Below are positions 9,938-22,156 of a stretch of DNA of 64,000 bases, piece by piece (within the stretch, counting starts at the first letter, position 1; the number at the start of each line of letters is the position of its first letter). The position numbers were made by a program, and so were the translations under genes. The notes beneath the pieces are model-generated. The model saw only the letters and a list, made by a program, of their open reading frames with translations. It was not told the DNA's origin and searched no databases. This stretch comes from Tetraselmis striata (Eukaryota; Chlorophyta; Chlorodendrophyceae; Chlorodendrales; Chlorodendraceae), in the NCBI GenBank assembly GCA_006384855.1, contig VCJN01002445.1, forward strand, positions 98,682 through 162,681. The letters run 5' to 3'.

Positions 9938-12400
9938 TAAACAAAGGCAATTAAGTCCTCATGTAATGTGTTGACGCAATAACCCGACTACTAATAAAAT
10001 CCCTGAACTCCGGAACAAACAACCCAAAAACATGACGGTGATACCCCCACCGCATGCACTCCACCAACATATGTTCGATAGTCTCAGATTCACCACCGCC
10101 ACATGCAGGGCGGTGTTCAATGAACTGCCCAGGCATGGCACGAATCCGGGCCAATCGACGGGCAGTGGGAAATACTCGGGTGCGTAATTGTAACATAATG
10201 TGCAGCCCGGCCACAGCCCCCGCGGGGACACCCGCACCGTACTGTGGCAACAGGTTTGACGCATAAGACGCATGAACATATATACCCCATGTTTTAGTGC
10301 GTGCTAACGATGCCGACGATTCGTCACGCGCCCACACCGATGCCTTTACTAGTTTTATTAGCGGCATCGCGCGCGGCTAGTGACCTTCACTCAAGTGGAA
10401 GGTGCGCCCCCTCAGCTAGCCCTACATTCGCCCTAGCTAGTCGATCTTAACCACCGCACAGTCCCCGACGTACACGTGTTAGGGCGCGCCCGACTTTGCC
10501 GATCTACTAAATGGGTTATACATGTATTCAAGTCGGATGCTTTAAGGAACGCCCGAGCCCGTGCCGCAGCGGCCGTAGCCTCTATGGGCGCAATATCCAA
10601 TTTATTCCCGAATCATCGGTGCAATGGCCACCCCAGGGGAGTTTTTATCCACCCCAATAAGGCACCGCAAGCACTAATTGAGTACGGTTTGTAATTTATT
10701 TGCGCCGCTAATTCTATCCATGCCCCATACTTCACACCCGTAAGTTAAAACCGGCACTACACAGGTTTTAAAGACAGACACACGCACATTAATAGGAATT
10801 ATGTCCCGTCCACCGACTAATACCGAATCGAGCGCCTCAATGGCGTGTTTACCCTTCTTAACACAGCCGTCTACTAAGTGCCGCATACCTAAATCGGAGT
10901 TAATGACCGTACCCAAATACCTATATTCATTTACAACCGATACCCGTACCCCCCCAAGCCGCCATCGGGCAGCTTGTTCGCGTAGCGCGGTCTCGTCGGA
11001 ATATCGGCCTAATGCCATCACCCCACACTTAAAAACCCCAAACCCCATAAAATAGTCCTCCATTCATTGCAAGAAGTGGGCGAACATGGCATGCAGGTTG
11101 TCGAACAAGCATGTGATACCAACAAGCGTCGTCCGCGTATAATTGACATGGCACCCTTAGTGGTTGCCTTGCCGCTATTGTGTCGGTGCAACCTGGTAGA
11201 TCACACCCTAGATATTCGACCCCATCGAATATATCGTTAATAAATATGTTAAACAGGATGGAGGAAGCGGGGCATCCCTGTCGGAGGCCACGCTCTATGA
11301 GTATGGGTTCTGATAGTGTTCCCGGGGCCACCCCCGTCTTGACCCATATCATACTATCCATGTATGAAGTTTTAATGAAGGCAAGCATATGACCCGTAAC
11401 TCCTATGGCTCGTAATTGTAGGAAGAAAAACTCACGAGGCACGGTATCATATGCCTTCCTAAAGTCAAAAAACCCCGCGTACGAGGGTAGACTTGCCGCT
11501 TGGCGACGAGCCGCGATATCGAACAAGCTGGCGACTTGTATGGGGCCCTCCTCATTCCGCATAAACCCCGCTTGCAATCGGCGGACTATCCCTTTAGCTT
11601 GGCAGACGTCTTGCAAGCGTTGGGTAATGACGGTCATAAGGAGTTTCAGAGCGGCACCCATAATCGAAATACCCCTATAATTGTCCATAACGGTCGAGTC
11701 GCCTTATTTCTTGGGCACCGATACTATGGCCGAGCTACGCCATTGCTTATTAGGGATATTATTCTTAGCCCATATCCCGTTAATTAAAGCCAGCAATGCC
11801 TTGCCAAAATGGCTATTCGTATATCGCCAATTTTAAGGCCTCCGCCGTAATCCCTTCATGCCCCTGGGCCTTATTATTTTCTAGACTCCTAAGAGCCTTG
11901 ACTGATTCCTCCCACGATATATGCCCATTAATCCCGTTTAGTGCGGGGGCAATGGGTGGCGATGTACCGTGCGCGTGGCGGTGTTCCCACGCCGCACGTA
12001 TAACAGCAGGTCCCGATAGTGCCGCGCCCAACACGCATTGATTTCGCCCGGCTCGATAGGAAGTACCCCCGATACGGATCGCGTATTGGCTGGTCGTTCG
12101 CGCCCTCGAATGAACCCTGCCCCTTACGGAGCGAGCGCGCCCACTTTCAGAACTCCCGTCTCCCACCACCCTTCTTAAAATCCTGAACCGCTTTTTGCAC
12201 GGCCCGCTCCTTGTGTCGGCGGCGGTTACTACGTACTAGTGTCCGAACCCTATGCCATGCAGCAGCATGATGTGCCGACGCTAGATCGGCATCCTGAGGG
12301 CCCCTCGTCCCCCGGCACGCCATAAAGGCCATGCGCCGACGATTAATCGCACCTAGGATAGACCGTTAGTTGCAGCGGCGGCCCTAGCTAGGTCACGACG
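9938..12400 (-). mobile_element. LINE (non-LTR retrotransposon) ORF2 remnant
   Basis: Reverse transcriptase of the non-LTR type, read on the minus strand in several frames. Order: linker before the RT (KALRSLENNKAQGHEGITAEAL, about 11813-12000); RT core at 11029-11688 with DNYRGISI, FFDFRKAYDTVPRE, RGLRQGCPASSILFN and the catalytic YADD box; then at 10674-11063 the C-terminal RT region ending YGCEVWGMDR; finally a zinc-knuckle-like Cys/His segment (CGGGESETIEHMLVEC) at 9951-10367. Frames change between these blocks, so it is dead. No apurinic or restriction-like endonuclease is recognisable. The low-coordinate end lies exactly where the 3' LTR at 9937 breaks off, so this LINE probably inserted into that LTR; the matching far end of the LTR was not found. 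Confidence 0.85.
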
Positions 12401-12420
12401 CTTGGGCTTGGTAACAACCC

Positions 12421-13181
12421 CTATACCCCGCGTGCCGCCGACCATACTGCATGGATAAAGTGGTCGGCGCCGGTGTCTAGGGATCCCCCCCTCCCGAGGG
12501 CCCGCCGTCTACAGGATACCGCGAACGGATTAGCGGTGACGAAATCGTGGAACGGCTTCGGCCATTCAGAGGGAGAGTCGCCGTGGGCTTGTTTGGGAAT
12601 GGACCTTGCAGACAAGCGTTCATGCATGGAAGGTGGACAGGTATCCTCACGGATGGCAGTGTTATTTAGCGTTTTTTTGGAGGGGCTGATGGGGCGTTTC
12701 AAAGGAGAGGGGGCTGTGTGGTTTGCTGAAAACGAGCTTTGGCTTGGGTTACAGTGTTTTCTAAGTTTGGAGCCCGCAAGAACAGAAAGCACGAATAAGT
12801 GAGGGAGGGAGGAACGCGGACGTATCAGTTTTTGCAGCTCCGTCATGAGCAAAGGGGAGCGGGAGGTGAGGTTGGCGAGGACGTGGACCACCCCCATGTC
12901 GTTCTCGTGGAGTAGCACTTGTCTACCTCGCAGCTCCGAGTGGAATGTAAGCACATCGTACCGGACAGGCTTGAGCTCCTCGTAGGTGATGTGCAGCTCG
13001 CGGTCGCAGTCGTATTAAAACCCGCGCGCCTCGGTGGTCTGAGTGAGGATGGCGCCCCACCTGTAGCCGGAGCTGTTGACATGCATGTAGGCCGTCTCCA
13101 CGGGCTTGTAGATGGAGCGGCCGTTGCTGTGGATCGGGACGCTACCTGCGCACACCACTCGAGGTCGCGTCGGAGCTGGTG
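12421..13181 (-). pseudogene. DIRS-type RNase H relic
   Basis: Two overlapping frames on the minus strand carry an RNase H of the DIRS/tyrosine-recombinase retroelement type: DLEWC, SIYKPVETAYMHVNSSGYRWGA, EARGF then a stop, HITYEELKPVRYDVLTFHSELRGRQVLL, HVLANLTSRSP. It has a stop after EARGF and no intact RT before it or recombinase after it. The region 12421-12840 downstream is not recognisable. It adjoins the 3' LTR of the Copia element at 13182, which may have inserted into it. Confidence 0.65.
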
Positions 13182-13499
13182 TGTGAACGGCTCAACCGGT
13201 GAGTGATGCAAGATGGAAGTGCTCGGAGCTCCTTATAGTGGGTGTAGCGAGCCGGGCTCGAGCTGCTGGGACTAATGAAGTGAGTAACGCAGCTGCGCGG
13301 GCCGAGCGAGCCTATTAGGATGGGCGGGGCGCGCGCACTAGCGTGATGATACTAGTTCAGTAGTCTACGATACCTACAGTACTAGTGTCTTGTCTTGCTC
13401 GGATCGGATGTGAAGTCCGGACGCGCGCGCAGCACGCCATCTACTGATATTGGTATCAGTAGATTGCCAGAAGGACATGTCAGAGCACATACTCCAACA
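13182..13499 (-). repeat. 3' LTR of Copia element
   Basis: About 318 bp, matching 18793-19123; the plus-strand right edge ccaaca is followed by the polypurine tract of the internal region. Confidence 0.8.
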
Positions 13500-13539
13500 G
13501 CCCCCCCTCGACGGTACACCGGGGGTTCCAGGACGGAAC

Positions 13540-15303
13540 CCGTGTGGCGTCGTCACATCCGGAGTGTGCTCACCACCCCATAGCAAAGCGGGCGTGTTTC
13601 TCCAGTGCAGGACGAGGCTCGGGTTTGGTCATCATGTCCGCCGTGTTGAGGTCTGTTGCGATGTAGTTGACCTTGTCTGTACATGCCTCCACCTGGTCTT
13701 TGACAGACTGCCACTTGACATCAATGTGTTTCGTCATGTCACTGATGACAACGTTTGTGGCGTAGCTGATCGCCCCTTGGTTGTCCTCCATCGTGATGAG
13801 TGGTTGCACCGGACTACCAAAGCAAGGACCTCGGAGACGAACATTTTGAGGTGAATGCCATCTTTGATCGCCTATGCCAATGACAATGTCTCGGCATCGA
13901 CAGTCGACTGTGCAATGCCGCCACCGGTTTCCTGCGTCGCTGTGGGCATAAAAGCTGACTTGTAGCTGCATTCCCCGTGATCTCCAAGACAGAATAGGTA
14001 CCCACCACGGGATCGGCGCTGGAGTAGGTCGGCGGCGAAGTCGGCATCTGCATAGGCGACCAATCGCAGGTTATCAGTCGAGTCGGCACCCAGAGTGATG
14101 CCACGATGCATAGTGCCTTTCAGGTATCGTAACACCTTCTTAAGCGCTGTCATGTGCATCACACGCGGCTCTTTCTGAACACTGCCCAGGATACTGAGTG
14201 ATGTCGTGCTGTTTGATCGAGTGCAAGTGCTGACGTACATGAGGCAGCCCATCAGTCGCACGTACTTGGACCGACCATCAGCGTCCAGCAGGGGTGATTC
14301 GTAGACACTGGTGAGTGTTCGCAGAAGTCGGCCACCATAGGCACATCGGACTTCTTGCAGTCAAGCATGCCAAATCTCTCCAGAATCTCCTTGATGTAGG
14401 CTGTCTGTGTGAGAGTGATGCGTCGGTTTGGGTCGATCGTAGGACACGGACATCCCAATAACCCAAGGGTCGTGTTGCCTCTTGACCACGAACCGATTAC
14501 GTAAGTCAGTCTCAAAGCTGTCCAACCAAGTGTCGTCATTGCCAGCCAGTTCCATGTCGTCCACATAGACTCCCATGGCAGCGTAGATTTCTCCCTGCCG
14601 TAGGATGAAGATGCATGGGTCTGCCTTGCATTGGATCCAGCCGACACTGATCAGCCACATGGCCAACAGTTTGCACCAGTATTTGCCAGACTGGCGGAGG
14701 CCATACAGACATTTGAGAAGTCTGCAGACTCTGCCAGAACCATCATCAAACTCATGAAGCTGTCGCATGTACGTATACTCATCTGCCGGAATGAAAGCGT
14801 CGAGGTACGGCAACCACATCATCAAGCTGCCGGAGGTGGAGCTGCATGGCGGCCACAATGGTAAAGAAGACCGTCCCGCAGACTGGAAAGGCGGATGACA
14901 GGTGCGTATGTTTCCTTGCACGTGTCGCCATCTTTCTGATAGGTGCCACATACAACAGCTCTGGCTTTCGCCTTGTCCAGGGTACCATCGGGTGCTGCCT
15001 TGGCCACAAAAATTCACTGATATTGGGTAGGATTGTCGCACCAGGTGTGCAGTCAACCAGTTTCCATGTATGGTTGGCCATCAGACCCTCATACTCCTTG
15101 TGGATGGCTGGTTCTCACAGGTCGTGGAATTCTGGGCTCATCGCCTCTTTGAAGTTGCAAGGTGTAGGTATGCCCGCAGCATTCAAGAGTGCAACTGTCC
15201 GCTGCATGTTGCTCTCGCCGTTGGGGTCTAGAGGATAGCTGGCATAATCTGGTTGGGGGTCTGATGGGTCACGGTCCAAACAGATGCTGCCGCATGCCAT
15301 CAT
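13540..15303 (-). pseudogene. Copia reverse transcriptase and RNase H
   Basis: Block order on the minus strand: region before the RT (NFKEAMSPEFHDL, NHTWKLVDC) at 15000-15180; RT palm with the YVDD box (MGVYVDDMELAGND) at about 14550-14590; then KKVLRYLKGTMHRGI and the YADADFAADLLQRRSRGGY RNase H block at about 13930-14150, and DNQGAISYA ... TKHIDVK ... LNTADMMTKP at 13600-13800. At least four frame changes and stops separate the pieces. Confidence 0.85.
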
Positions 15304-15699
15304 GGCATGCTACCGAGCTGGGGATCGTCTCTCCCGGATGGGTCTGTTGTGCTGATCACTGATGGATGTCTGCTATGGGTGCTCTTGCTGCTCATCTAGG
15401 TCCATCTCCACCGTGAGCCGTTCTTCCTCAGCCTCAAGTATGATGGAGCTGTCAGTGTGTGGGTCCGGAGCGAAGCCGCTCTCATCCTCGAGGAAACGGA
15501 CATGGACGCTGACAGTGACCCTGCCTGTGGCGGGGTTCAAGACCATCCACCCAGGTGCGCCGCCAGGGTAGTAGCGCACAAATATGCCAGTCCAAGCCTT
15601 GGAGTCTAGCTTTTTTGCGAGTACCATCAGAGACCTTGACAACCACCTTGCAGCCATTGACTCTGGCTTTGTCAATATGTGAATCAACATTGCCTTGGT

Positions 15700-16463
15700 C
15701 TGTACATAGAGCGGTGTCTGTCTGCCATCCGAATTACCATCCGCTGTGACAGCGCGCCGGTTGTTCAGCCATAACGCTGTGCTGATTGCGGTTGCCCACA
15801 GTCAGCTAGGCACTGACATGTCTGCCATCATGCTAGTGGCTCTGTCCCTGATGGTGCGCCATGGCCTCTCAATCTTACCATGCTGATGATGGTAGTACGG
15901 AGCTGTCCACTCAGTACGTCCCCATATGCCACCCACCAGAGCGTCCAAGGTATCCCATCTGTCTCGAAGATGGAGTCGCGGTCAAAGCGGACCTCGGGAG
16001 TAAACGGACCACTGGACTCTGCCCAATACTTGAGGTAATAGTGTTTGACCTCATCTAGCATTGAACGCCTGGCTGTCAGCACTTCTGCTGCCTCTTTGGT
16101 TCTCAGATGTCTGTGCCACTGAAACCTCGATAGACGGCAAATGATGCTGATAGTCCACCGATAGCCACATGGTGATGTGATGTAAATAGGACCCAGTGTG
16201 TCAATAGAGAGTTGGCTGCAGCACGCATCAGGGAGGGTTGTAGGCTGACAATAGGTGTTGTTGCTTTGTTGAGTAGGCATGAATGACAGGGTAGATTCTT
16301 TACATCCGTAGGGAAGGCAGGTACACCATTGTGATGCTGTGCCTAGACTGTGCCCATGCCGGGATGGCCTAATCTCTTGTGCCATAGGACTGCAGAGTTC
16401 TTGACTGAGCACTAAGCATGGCAATGCTATCTTGTTGTCCAACAGGGGTAGGAGCAGCTCCAT
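15700..16463 (-). pseudogene. Copia integrase
   Basis: Frames on the minus strand carry the integrase core: SIDTLGPIYITSPCGYRWTI (first catalytic Asp), RFDRDSIFETDGI (second Asp region) and, in another frame, HGKIERPWRTI (catalytic Glu region), then ALWLNNR. The zinc-binding N-terminus is only partly readable. Inactive by frameshifts. Confidence 0.75.
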
Positions 16464-16540
16464 CCGCGGGGTCCAGTAGATAAAGGCCGTTGTAGCCTCT
16501 CAGGCGCACCACTCCCGCGTCCATGGTCACAGTGCCATAA

Positions 16541-16936
16541 TCAGTTCCACCCGTAAAGGTGAATGGTACCAGGTAGATGTTTCTGTAGCCATGACACGCT
16601 GAGTAGTCTGTCTACACCCATGGAATTCGTGTTGAGCAGGGATGGACAATAAATAGTTAGCATTCGCAAAGTGCAGTAGCCACCAGAGGTGAGTGTTGCC
16701 CTAATAGCCACAGTGCCGCTGCCCTCGATGACGGTGCCAACGCCACCAAGTGCGCCCTTGTTCAACTCGATTCGAAATGTTTCGAAGTCGGATTTATGTG
16801 CCGTGACATTTTGGGGAGCGCAAGCAAAGTCTGCGATCCATGCCTGGCTGACACTTGGGGCGTTACTCAGTTTTGAGAAAAATGCCACGAGTGTTGGGGG
16901 AGCAGTGGTAAGGGTGGTCACCCCACTGAGAAGCAT
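16541..16936 (-). pseudogene. Copia protease region
   Basis: The frame contains AWIADFACAPQNVT, corresponding to the W-x-D-S-G-A-x-x-H-x-T start of Copia proteases but with the catalytic D-S/T-G changed to D-F-A. Downstream VDRLLSVSWLQK matches the usual Copia segment before the integrase. Lies between gag and integrase as expected. Confidence 0.6.
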
Positions 16937-17219
16937 CTACTCCTCCTCGAGGGTCAGCTCGTCGCCGGTGTCGGTGTCGTCGCCCGGCTGTCGGTCACAG
17001 CTGCAGTATTGTCGTCCTCGAGCGCCGCGAGACCAGCACCAGTCGATCGACGCCTTGGCCTGAGAGACTCCGGGGTACGTGATCTTCATGGCCTTGATTT
17101 TGGCGCGCTGAAAATTCAAAATAACCGAGTCACTCGCAGTCCATTGGCTAGTTTGGTGCTTTTCGCCAAAAGATCCACACTTGCCGAACCATGGCGACTT
17201 ATGAATTCTGCGAGAAGTC

Positions 17220-18540
17220 CTAGGCGGGTTCTGAGCTGTGAGGAATGCCGCAGTACCAACTGAAGGTGCGGGAAGCTGCAGGAGCTGGTGCGGAACACAG
17301 TTTGGCGTGGACACGGAGTTTGGCGCACAGCTCTGCCGCAGTACACCGATGTAAGTCGACATTCCCCGCAACGACTGTCTTGATAGTATCGTATTTTACG
17401 GGAAGTGCATTGAGCACTGTCGGTATCAGCAAGGAGTCGCGGAGCTGCTCTGTGAGCTCCATAGCTGCGTCGTACGCCTGGATAGCCTCCCATTTGCGGT
17501 CGAGGAAATCGACAAGTGACTCCGTCGAGTTCTTGTCAAGTGTGCGATTCACCTCGTCGAGCAGTACATGGTGTGGTGCACGTCCTGTCTGTCGAGACGA
17601 TGGCACATATTGTCCCATGCTATTGCACCCCGGTTGACCGCAGTGGACTGAGAGAGGTTCTTGAGTTCCGAGGTGGCACTCGGGTGGTGCTGGGCGATCT
17701 GCACCAGCGTGTGGTAGAGGTATGACTAAAGCCGTGGGTCGATGTTGCGATATCGTTCGGGTCAAGTAGAATCATCGTCTGTTCTATCACCTTCGGTCCA
17801 GAAGTGTTGATGAAGGAGAGGAAAAGATGTTTCCACGTTGTGAAGTCTGAGCTCTTCTGAAGCATTGGTGGTGTGAACTTTAGTGCCCTACCGCCTAGCT
17901 GGTCGATACCTCGTTGTGGTCCCCGTCGAATCCAGATGCGGCCATCCGCAAGGTCCGCTGCGCCGATGGTATGGCGTCTCGCGGGTGCATGATAAGGCGC
18001 GGACACGCCGAGGTAGCTTGTCCGTCCGGTAGCTCTATCGACTGAGGTTCGCGATTGTGGCGGTGGTGGCGCAGCTGTCGAAGACTGTCCAGCTGTATGT
18101 CGGGGTATGTCGAGACATGGAGGCAAACATCCGTCTGACATCAGCCATCAGGTCCCGTTGCTCCGCCATAAAGTCGGCATGACTTTGAGACAGTTGATAT
18201 GTGACAGCGTGCATCTCTCCGTGTTGGAAGTCTTGTTGTTGCTCCAGGTTAGATATCTGATGCTCTAGCCTGGCCACTAGGTCCAGTCTCGGTTGATCGG
18301 AAGATTCAGTCAGCAAGAGATTTGCCAGTGTCGACAGCAATGCCAAGTCCCGGGGGAATAGGAGTGTTGCTTGGTCGAGTGGGCGAGTCGTTTGCCATGT
18401 CGATGTTGTCCCATCTGCCCCGGTGAGAAACGCGTTTTGTCGGCCAAGCCAGCTCTCACAGGTTAAGTAGCAACCTGTAGTAGTCAGTCTGACCTCCCGC
18501 TCCGCAGCTCCGGTGCCTGCATGTGCGTTGCGCGTCACTC
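17220..18540 (-). pseudogene. Copia gag
   Basis: Two frames: 17800-18540 with the N-terminal part (PPMLQKSSDFTTWKHLFLSF) and 17220-17765 with LVDFLDRKWEAIQAYD and LRDSLLIPTVLNALPVKYDTI, the pattern of UBN2/retrotran_gag proteins of Copia elements. A Gln-rich segment lies in the N-terminal frame. No CCHC knuckle could be read with confidence. Confidence 0.65.
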
Positions 18541-18792
18541 ACACCACACCCCGCTCCGGCTGACGCTGATATCCTGCGGCTGCAGAAGTCACTAGGGATA
18601 CATGCCAGCCAAAGAGAACGTGGTATAGGTGAGGACTATAGTGTCCGAATTCTGTCTACGTCTGTCTAAAGTCTTGAATAACTAATAACTAAGCACAGTG
18701 GAGTTTTGTGTTCGAATCTCGGAGACTCGACTCGGCCTCGGAGGCTCGAGGATCTCGCCCGGGACGAGATATACTTGCACACTTCTAGAATG

Positions 18793-19123
18793 TGTGAGGG
18801 CCCATAGCCTAAACGGCTCAATCGGTGAGTGATGCAAGGTGGAAGTGCTCGGAGTTGCTTACAGTGGGTGCAGCGAGCCGGGCTCGAGCTGCTGGGACTA
18901 ATGAAGTGGGCAAAGCAGCTGCGCGGGCCGAGCATATTAGGATGGGCGGGGCGCGCGCACTAGCTAGCGTGCTGATACTAGTTCTGTAATCTACGATATC
19001 TACAGTACTAGTGTTTTGTCTTGCTCGGGTCGGATGTGAAGTCCGGACGCGCGCATCACGCCATCTACTGATATTGGTATCAGTCGATTGCCAAAAGGAC
19101 CTGTCAGAGCACATACTCCAACA
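18793..19123 (-). repeat. 5' LTR of Copia element
   Basis: 331 bp; in sense it runs TGTTGG ... GGGCCCTCACA, the same ends as the LTRs of the small element at 8.4 kb. Confidence 0.8.
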
Positions 19124-20116
19124 ACTACTACGATTGATCCTTACGGCTCTCTCGATTCCACACTCCTGCAACGGGCGGGCTACTTGTATGCTGATAGGAT
19201 CTCACCATATCAATTAGGTGAGTTTGTGCGTGCGTGCGTGAGTCTGTCGCCAAATTTCGGAACGATTTCGCATAAATTGTTTGATTAATCAACAATGTAT
19301 CCGTTATATATCCGTCATAATTCCGCGCAGGCCAAAATAACCGGCGCGCTTACTTGTTGACTACAGGTACGGGTACCGGTCGGCCGCCCGCACGGCCGCC
19401 GGTCGCGCCGGTCGTCGCCAGGTCTACGGGGCGGGCATGGCGCGAAGCGTCGAGTCTGCCGCGTGGACCAGACCCGGACGCCGGACGCGGTCGTTTTTCC
19501 GTCGCCGGATGCCGAAAGACCGCCGCATGTCCGCCTCGTTGCCTGTCCCTTGACGGACGCCGGGCCACGGGTGTGCGGGTCGGCGGACCCGGGGCTGTAC
19601 AATGTAGCGACTACTACGATTGATCCTTGCGGCTCTCTCGATTCCCCACTCGTCTTGCAACGTGTCTAGTTGCTTGTTACGAGGCGAGTCTGCGCGTGCG
19701 TGCGTGCGTGCGTGTGTCTGTCGCGCCGACTTTCGGAACGACGGTTTTGCGCTCATTATATAGGTAGATCGAAAAGGTATCCGTTATGGATTCCGTCATA
19801 ATTCCGCGCAGGCCAAAGTAATCGTCGCACTTACCTGCTGACGGTTACCGGTCGGCCGGCCGCCCGGCCGCCGCCGGTCGGGCCGGTCGTCGCCGTTCGT
19901 CAGGTCTACGGGGCGGGCATGGCGCGAATCGGGCTTCGCGCCGAGCCCGGCGCGTGGACCGGACCCGGACGCCGTACGCCGGACGCCGGACGACCGTCGC
20001 CGGTCCGCCTCGCCGCCCGTCCATCGACGGACGCCGGGCCCCGGGTCGGCGGACGCGGGGCTGTACAATGTAGCGACTGCTGCTATTGATCCTTCACTTG
20101 CGGCTCTTGATTCCAC
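19124..20116. repeat. GC-rich dispersed repeat, tandem copies
   Basis: Two copies, about 19311-19670 and 19792-20115. Each contains CCGTCATAATTCCGCGCAGG, a GGTCGGCCG-rich core, CAGGTCTACGGGGCGGGCATGG, and the end GGGGCTGTACAATGTAGCGACT followed by TTGATCCTT. The stretch 19124-19200 (actactacgattgatcc ... actcctgcaacgggc) is the tail of a further copy split by the Copia element. A reverse-complement copy lies at about 50416-50760. TGCG microsatellites occur at 19225-19245 and 19695-19715. Between copies and strands there is no shared open frame; this looks like a non-coding mobile repeat. Confidence 0.7.
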
Positions 20117-20424
20117 ATTTCAAAGTTGAGTCTGGTTTTGCAAAAAAAAGTCGTGCATGCTGTTTTACACGGACAAGAGCCAAAATTAGCATGAAGGTTA
20201 AGTGAAAGCGTGGAGGGAAAACGGAGTCAGGGGACGCTGCGTGAAACGCATCGAAGACTGGAGGAAGATGGCAGGCTCAGCTGTTATGGCTGCTTTTATG
20301 TCTACTCGTGCTACTGTTCGGAAAATGGGCGCGCAACGACATGTGCCTAGTTCCCGTACCAATGAGCAGCACTTGTAGCCGAAAAGCGGATAGGGAAAGG
20401 GAGGAAACCCCATAAACTAGTTTA
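20117..20424 (-). repeat. solo terminal repeat of the PAT-like element
   Basis: About 308 bp matching 20568-20876: catttcaaagttgagtctgg ... ggaaaccccataaactagtttaga. Separated from the element proper by about 140 bp of unrelated AT-rich sequence, so it is probably a recombination remnant. Confidence 0.75.
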
Positions 20425-20952
20425 GAATAAAGCTACAACGGGTCTACTTCTGTAACTATATATTAATTGTATATAATCTATCACATAAATAACCTCCGCT
20501 ACCTCCTGTCACCGACAGATCCTGGAGTGTGCTCCTTCCCTGGCCACCGGCCCCAGCACTTTCCGTGCATTTCAAAGTTGAGTCTGGTTTTGCCAAAAAG
20601 GTCGCGCAGGCTGTTTTACACTGTCAAGAGCCGAAATTGGCATGATGGTTTAGCGTAAGCGTGGAGGGAAAACGGAGTCAGGGAGGGCGCTGCGTGGAAC
20701 GCAACGAAAACTGGAAGATGGCAGGCTCAGCTGTTCTGGCTGCTTTTATGTCTACTCGTGCTGCACCCAAAAAGGGCGCAACGACAGATGCCTAGTTCCC
20801 GTACCACTGAGCAGCACTTGTAGCTAAAAGCGGCTAGGTCAAGGGAGGAAACCCCATAAACTAGTTTAGATCATTTCAAAGTTAAGTCTGGTTTTGCCAG
20901 TCTTGAGCGAACGGAGAGAGCGGTGGATTGACGGAGAAGAGGTAGCGCCAAG

Positions 20953-22156
20953 TCATGAAGGAGGCACTGGGAAGGCCACCGCTGCGGAGTCATGTTGGAC
21001 TTGGAAGTGGCGTAGGGGGGCGATGTGTCCAAAGAAGAACCATGCGCCAGGTGAAGGAAGAACGTTGGGGTCGATGTAGTCCAGAACGACGTCAGAGTTA
21101 GTGGCCCAACCGCCTTGGTAGCGAATGTGGGACAACGGTACCCCGATGGCGTTCGCTGCAGAGGCTGCGCCCTTGCGAAGACTGTGCGAGGTCCAGGAGG
21201 TGCCAGCGGGGGGGGGGGGGCAGCGTTGACTAGACGGACGGCTGTGGTCAGCCAGTCTGACATTGTAGCCGCAGTCCAGGATTGTGACTGCTCGTTTGAT
21301 CTGACAGCCCAGAAGTTTGACACAGCCAACCCAACAGTAACAAGGGGAACTGACTGGACGTGGTCGAGGAAGTGGTGCAGGAGACGCGCCACTCGGGGGT
21401 GCTCTAACATTGGGAGGAGAAGTACGCGTAGGTCGTCGGGTCCCCGTCGACCAGCGCGACCCTTCTCTCGGTACACTTGCAAGGTGATGTTGTAGGCGTC
21501 GACGTGCACGTCTCGCACTCGACAGGACACGCCAGTGAGGCCCCTGGCAAAGAACGAACATGAAGTTGACAACCGAGGCCAGGAGGGCTCGGAAGTCGTG
21601 GTGGTACTTTGGGTAGGGAGCAGACACAATCAGCTCGGCTTTTGTGACGAAGCGGTAAGCTACATCCGCAGGCAGAGGGACACGGAAGGGGGCAGCGTCC
21701 AGTCGACGCTGGCGCAGCATCAGCCCACGCCTTGCTGAAGTCAGGTGTAGGCTGTCCTTAGCGATTGGGTCGAGGTTGTGCAGCTCGAAGAAGGTGTTGA
21801 ATTGCAGACAAATAAGGCTGCAACGACTTAGCTGCAATGTGTCCTCGCCCGCCGATCCAAGCAACATACCGAACGACAGTGGCAGTAGTCGCCTCCAGCG
21901 GGCTGATGTTCTCGGAGTCGTGGCAGAACTCTGCGAATTGAGACAGCCGGCCGGCGTAGCTCTTGAGTGTCGGAGCGCTGAGGGAGCTGCAGAGTAAGTC
22001 GAGCGTCCGTTGGCCCAGCTCGTCTGAGCCGAACGCGTCCTGCAGCCGGGATCGCAATGAAGCAGCCCAGGGAGCGACAGCTTCGGGCTCGTCAAACACG
22101 TAAGTGCGCCGTTTTACCGACAGAGTTCCACCTACCGGTGCGACTACTGTTCGCAA
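20953..22156 (-). pseudogene. tyrosine recombinase of PAT-like element, frameshifted
   Basis: The N-terminal SAM-like DNA-binding part (LSAPTLKSYAGRLSQFAEFC ... VVRYVAWIGGRG) lies in frame 21758-22156. The next block (LDPIAKDSLHLTSARRGLML) and the core helix with the first catalytic Arg (GLTGVSCRVRDVHV) lie in two other frames. The C-terminal catalytic block is SHSLRKGAASAANAIGV, HIRYQGGW and the Tyr in VLDYIDP at about 21000-21180, corresponding to the HxxR, H/W and Tyr positions of phage-integrase-type recombinases. One frame change falls on a G-run at 21209-21221. At least three changes of frame make it inactive as read. Confidence 0.8.

Larger units (their letters stand above)
13182..19123 (-). 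mobile_element. Ty1/Copia LTR retrotransposon, both LTRs present, coding region decayed
   Basis: Direct repeats at 18793-19123 (5' LTR in sense) and 13182-13499 (3' LTR) begin TGTTGGAGTATGTGCTCTGACA and enclose gag, protease, integrase and RT/RNase H in the Copia order on the minus strand. A polypurine tract (cgaggggggc in sense, 13500-13510) precedes the 3' LTR. Every coding block has frameshifts or stops. The LTRs differ at many positions and the 3' LTR lacks about 13 bp near its end, so the insertion is old. The sequence beyond the 5' LTR (actactacgattgatcc) is the inside of a GC-rich repeat found again at 19.6, 20.1 and 50.4 kb, which suggests insertion into that repeat. I could not confirm a target-site duplication. 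Confidence 0.88.

Noticed and set aside
18700-18725. TGTTCGAATCTC, tRNA T-arm-like, as the Copia primer binding site
   Set aside because: It lies about 75 nt from the LTR edge; a primer site should adjoin the LTR.
13182-19123. Target-site duplication of the Copia element
   Set aside because: The 5 bases at the right edge (actac) do not match those left of 13182; left edge may be eroded.
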